Source: Nageia nagi
Taxonomy: Eukaryota > Pinophyta
NCBI GenBank assembly: GCA_050084985.1
Contig: JBITNC010000001.1
Location: forward strand, 37,262,001-37,326,000
Direction: 5' to 3'
DNA length: 64,000 bases
The notes under the pieces were generated by a model. The model was not told where the DNA came from. It saw nothing but the letters and a program-made list of their open reading frames with translations, and made no database searches. Shown piece after piece: positions 60,302 to 64,000 of the stretch. The translations under genes and the position numbers were made by a program. Within the stretch, counting starts at the first letter, position 1, and every line of letters begins with the position of its first letter.

Positions 60302-60850
60302 TCTTATACCTTTGCAACTTTCAAGCCCTCCATTTTCATGCTCTTAATGTAAGATATGGATTATTTGTTAATGTCTTGCACTTCATCTAATATCTCTTTG
60401 AAATGGTAGCCAAGCAATTTTTCCACAAACTGATCCTCCACTTGATTGATTAGGTGTAGCTACTTCCTTTTTGATTCCATCTCCTCCATCTCTATTTTTA
60501 GTTCCTCTATCAATAGCTCTACAACTCTATGCTATTACTGATTCTTTCACTCCATCTATAATCTTAGGTTTATTTTTGTTAAATGTTTTGGTTATAAGGC
60601 ATGGTCTTTATAGGGTTGAAAGTTGGTGAGTAGTATTACATGTTGAATTGGTGGTATCATAGTTTATTTAGCGAGTGTTAGAGATAAGAAATGGTTGGTG
60701 AGGTGGTGTGTCATAATCATTTTTTGGATTCATGGTGGTGTATTGTTCATTGTATCAGTATCATGTGAATTAAATATGTGCATCCTGATTTATACTCCCT
60801 ACTCACATTGTCTAGTTTTTGGAGGTGAGATTTGAATGCCATGTAATAGT
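60302..60850 (-). pseudogene. Element G ORF X1, N-terminal part
   Basis: The minus-strand frame reads MTHHLTNHFLSLTLAK, stop, TMIPPIQHVILLTNFQPYKD, then VVELLIEELKIEMEEMESKR and LINQVEDQFVEKLLGYHFKE. Element F X1 has counterparts at the same spacing (HQLTHQFIPLSPSNEIMIPP; LINxEKDKFVKYPLGYHF). It is truncated at the F LTR. Confidence 0.65.
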
Positions 60851-61370
60851 TTTGTATAATACTATTGTAGTATAAATCTTTTGCTTGTGTTTGTGATTTA
60901 ATTTTTGTATGCAAAGATAAATGAGAATATTTTTTATTAATAAATTTATTTTTTTGTGGATTAATATTTTTAGTCAGACTTTGCTATAAATTCATATTAT
61001 GGATTTTAATTTTTGATCACATTTTAATTTTTGGTTTTTTTTTCTTGATCTATTTTATTGTGGATGGACTTATGGAGTTAGAAATAGTGATAACCCAATT
61101 GCTCCAATGTGGTGGAATTTTAGACATAGAGGTAGAGCATCATTGATAGTCTCAAGAGTAGGCAAAGTTGTTAGGAGTTGTTGCATTATTAGCTCTATTA
61201 TAAGGAGTAAATTATAATATCATTTTAGATTTCCACCTAGTTACCATCATCCCTACAATTTTCCTCCATTTTTAGGATGGTTGTGGCCCATATTGTTAGT
61301 GAAGAAGGTTGTGGGTCATATTGTTGCATGGTTTTTATTTCATAGATAGGCATATTGTTATTTTTATCCC
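60851..61370 (-). other. Element G spacer between X1 and pol
   Basis: No clear ORF, like the matching 54410-54989 spacer of element F. Confidence 0.4.
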
Positions 61371-61390
61371 TATATACTCCCTAACTTAAT
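61371..61390 (-). other. Internal PPT-like sequence in element G
   Basis: On the minus strand ATTAAGTTAGGGAGTATATA, aligned with element F 54393-54412 (ATTAAGTTGGGGAGGATATA). Confidence 0.7.
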
Positions 61391-61560
61391 AATGTTTTAG
61401 ATGAGATCCATTTTATATTGCTATTCTATAAAAAGAAACAAAAGTAAGAAAATTTTTGCTATCTATGAAATCTATTGTCACTAGCCTACATTACTATAAT
61501 ACAAGTGTATTTATTAGTTATTTTTATGTTTTGTTATGCGACTCCTAGTTTCTGTTGAGT

Positions 61561-62714
61561 ACTATAGTTTTTACGTTGGTGTCCATTAACAAAGTCTCAT
61601 CAAATTTTCCATACAATGTTCTTAATTGTATGGTTTCTTTGCCTTTAATAGTGTGGATGATGTATGTCCTGAGCCATTGAATTCTTAGTTTTTCTAGATG
61701 ATGTTTATACCAACTATCATATAAGAGGACTTGGCCATCAATTTCAATTTTTTTATTTCTAATATGTCTATCGTTCCATGGTTTATATCGATTCTTTTCT
61801 TCAATTTGGTTGTATAAGGTTATCTTTCAATTCTCATCCAATTGGTCAAGAGTAAAAATTCATTCTTGTAGTGAATGATCATCATTAAGTTGAGTTACTA
61901 GAGTGATTCTTTATGATAGAACTTGGAATTTCATAGGGATCATTGTTTCAATTATATAAACCAATTCAAATGATATTTTTTTATTTAATCATTTATAAGT
62001 TGTTCTATATACCTAGAGTATGTCTAGTAATTTTTTTTCCCAATATAACCAATTGATGGATACATTTTTTATCAATGTTCATTTGAAAATTTTGTTGATC
62101 GCTTTGATAGATCCATTTGGTTGTGGGTGGTATGGGGAGCTTTGATATTTTTGAATCATAAATTTATTAAGTAAATCATTAATAGTGTGATTGATGAAGT
62201 GTTTTCTTTTCTCACTTACAATTTCCTTTAGACATCCAAATCTTGTAATTATATTTTCATATATAAACTTAGTCAATGTTAGTGTTGTACATTCTTTAAT
62301 TACCTATGCTTCTACCTATTGAGTGAGATATTCCACCCCAGTAATAATATATATATACACTTATTTACATGTTGGGGGGGATATAGGATCGATGAAATAG
62401 ATCACCCATTTTTCAAATAGTTACAAAGGTGGTACTAGTTGAACTGGGAACTCATTCCATGCTAATGGGAGATCATTTCTTTGACATATGTTGCAACTAT
62501 TAGCATAAAAGTGGGTATCATGGTGGAGAGTGGGAGACCATATTCCAACTTGTAATACTTTATTACTTGTTAAGTCTCCACCAAAATGGCCTTCAACTAT
62601 CCCATTATGTGCTTCCCTAAGGATATCATTGTATTCATGTGAAAGGGCTACATGCCGAATTACTTCGTCTATACTGATTTTATAGAGTTCACCCAATATA
62701 AGGGTGTATGCCAT
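61561..62714 (-). pseudogene. Element G integrase
   Basis: The zinc domain is open at 62421-62714: LSHEYNDILREAHNGIVEGH, then SCNIC, giving the full HHCC set. The core continues at 62079-62276: FIYENIITRFGCLKEIVSEK, then FMIQKYQSSPYHPQPNGSIK. The Glu position reads SIKAIN (Lys), as in element F. The C-terminal module at about 61680-61730 matches F (VLLYDSW-like). Stops and a gap near 62300-62420 break it. Confidence 0.85.
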
Positions 62715-62779
62715 TGATTTAATGAGTATTTTATTAACATCATAAAGGTTTCTATTTCCTCTAATTTATATATAACTAC

Positions 62780-63467
62780 TTATACTTGGAATAAGTGAGC
62801 TCTCAATGAGGTATTATTAATTTTTGAGGTTTCACTATTATCGATCCTTAATAACATGTCAAAGATCAAATTTAAGTTACCTAGTTTGATAACAACTTTG
62901 AAAGTGAATTCTTTGAATAAGAACAATTGGTGATAAATTCTTCCTTTAATGACCAGTTTATTAAGGAGATATATTAAAGCCTCATGGTATTTGAAAAATA
63001 TGAATGTTGTTGCTAATAAATAATGATGAAATTTTTGAAGGGCATATACCATAGCTAGTGCTTCTTTCTCAATGAATGTATAATTCTTTTTTGCATCTAC
63101 ATTTTTTTACTAGAAAAATAAATTAGATGGTCGATATTACCTTGATTGAGATATACCAATACAACATCAATTGTTTTAATACTTCAATCTATGTGCATGT
63201 GAAATTCTTTAGTCCAGTCAAGGAATAATAGTATTGGGGCTTTGGATAATTTGAGTTTCAATTGGTCAAAATTTTCTTAGCATTATTGTAATCAATAAAA
63301 TGATCATTTTTTCTTGGTTTGGTCATTGATAGGGGGGCTAAATATGCATAGTATTTTATGAACTTCCTATAGTAGCTCCTTGATCCTAAAAACCTTCCTA
63401 CTTCTTTTACTATATTCGATGGGGGTATGTTTACTACTACCATGATCTTTGTTCGGTCTACCATCAA
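62780..63467 (-). pseudogene. Element G RT connection and RNase H
   Basis: 63258-63467 encodes NIPPSNIVKEVGRFLGSRSY and YRKFIKYYAYLAPLSM, the RT connection. 62780-63052 encodes the RNase H tail: YALQKFHHYLLATTFIFFKY, then HEALIYLLNKLVIKGRIYHQ. The middle of RNase H (63060-63250) is interrupted by stops. Confidence 0.85.
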
Positions 63468-64000
63468 TTGTTCCTTACAAATAATATGTCCTAATAGAAC
63501 TTCATATAGTGTATCAAAGAAGCATTTTTTAAATTAAGTTATATCTGTAGTTGTTGACATCATTCAAATATTTTTTATCAATCCATATATTATCCAATCA
63601 TCTAGATATACTTCTAGAAAGTCATGAATAAAGTCTTTAAAGGTTTGGATCATGATTTGAAAAAATATTTCTAGTAAATTATTAAGCTCAAATGGCATAA
63701 TAATATACATGAATGATCCCCATTCAAGATGTGAATGCTATTTTTGGGCAATCCTCTTTGGCAATTTGGACTTGCTGATATCTAGAAAAACCATCAATGA
63801 AGGAGTATATGTCATTTCTAACAATAATTTCTAAGGTTTCTTCTATAAATGATTTGGAAAAAGGATCATATTTGTAGGCTTTATTAAGTTCCCAAAAGTC
63901 TACATATATTATTAGATCCATTATCTTTTTGTGTTGGATCACCATAGGGCTAATCCATTCAGTATTATCGATTGGTGATATGATGTCTACTTCAAGCATC
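63468..64000 (-). pseudogene. Element G reverse transcriptase, partial
   Basis: 63724-63999 is open to the window edge: MLEVDIISPIDNTEWISPMV, then LIIYVDFWELNKAYKYDPFS and DIYSFIDGFSRYQQVQIAKE. The active site YLDD is intact at 63597-63608 (LEVYLDDWIIYG). A frameshift near 63720 separates the two parts. The first Met is internal to the polyprotein. Confidence 0.9.

Larger units (their letters stand above)
60301..64000 (-). mobile_element. Ty3/gypsy element G, relative of F, partial
   Basis: Minus-strand RT, RNase H and integrase closely match element F, followed by an internal PPT-like site and the beginning of ORF X1. It is cut on the left by the F 3' LTR and on the right by the window edge. 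Which insertion came first is not clear. Confidence 0.85.

Overview
This window looks like intergenic DNA from a large plant genome, most plausibly a gymnosperm. That assignment is an inference from style only: very AT-rich sequence with few CpG, and a dense patchwork of old, stop-ridden LTR retrotransposons. I found no intact host gene, tRNA, rRNA or CRISPR array. Almost every recognisable coding trace is a Ty3/gypsy or Ty1/copia polyprotein, and all are broken by stops or frameshifts. Many stops fall where Gln or Trp is expected, the pattern left by deamination of methylated cytosine.

Layout from left to right. 1-2124 (-): gag and protease of a gypsy element running off the left edge (element A). 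2995-3907: a 30-bp minisatellite and a 197-bp tandem duplication. 4901-14324 (-): a full gypsy element with both LTRs (B); about 2.6 kb of unclassified DNA splits its integrase. 15.9-26 kb (-): a second gypsy lineage (C) with a PR-RT-RNaseH-second RNaseH-IN order, a PBS-like site and an unrecognised ORF beyond integrase. 27743-33024 (-): a younger Ty1/copia element with 5-bp target duplications, PBS, PPT and only a few lesions. 35.4-38.3 kb (-): a DUF4283/zinc-knuckle fragment, then a relative of B (element D) whose protease is split by a 956-bp element with terminal inverted repeats. 39.9-45.9 kb (+): a gypsy element (E) whose archaeal-type RNase H lies before the reverse transcriptase. 45974-60300 (+): a 14.3-kb element (F) with both LTRs, an ORF before gag and two large unrecognised ORFs between integrase and the 3' LTR. 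60301-64000 (-): the pol end and accessory-ORF start of a relative of F (element G), running off the right edge.

The most interesting material is the accessory coding capacity of F. ORF X1 (from 54990) has an N-terminal domain, a Ser/Thr/Pro-rich linker and a coiled-coil section; ORF X2 (from 58759) is about 370 codons. Both keep a reading frame with few frameshifts, and the start of X1 recurs in G on the opposite strand. A 17-nt polypurine-type sequence identical to the 3' PPT of F sits between pol and X1. A related sequence is at the same place in G. These observations point to a family of gypsy elements with unusual extra genes. I cannot name the proteins from sequence alone.
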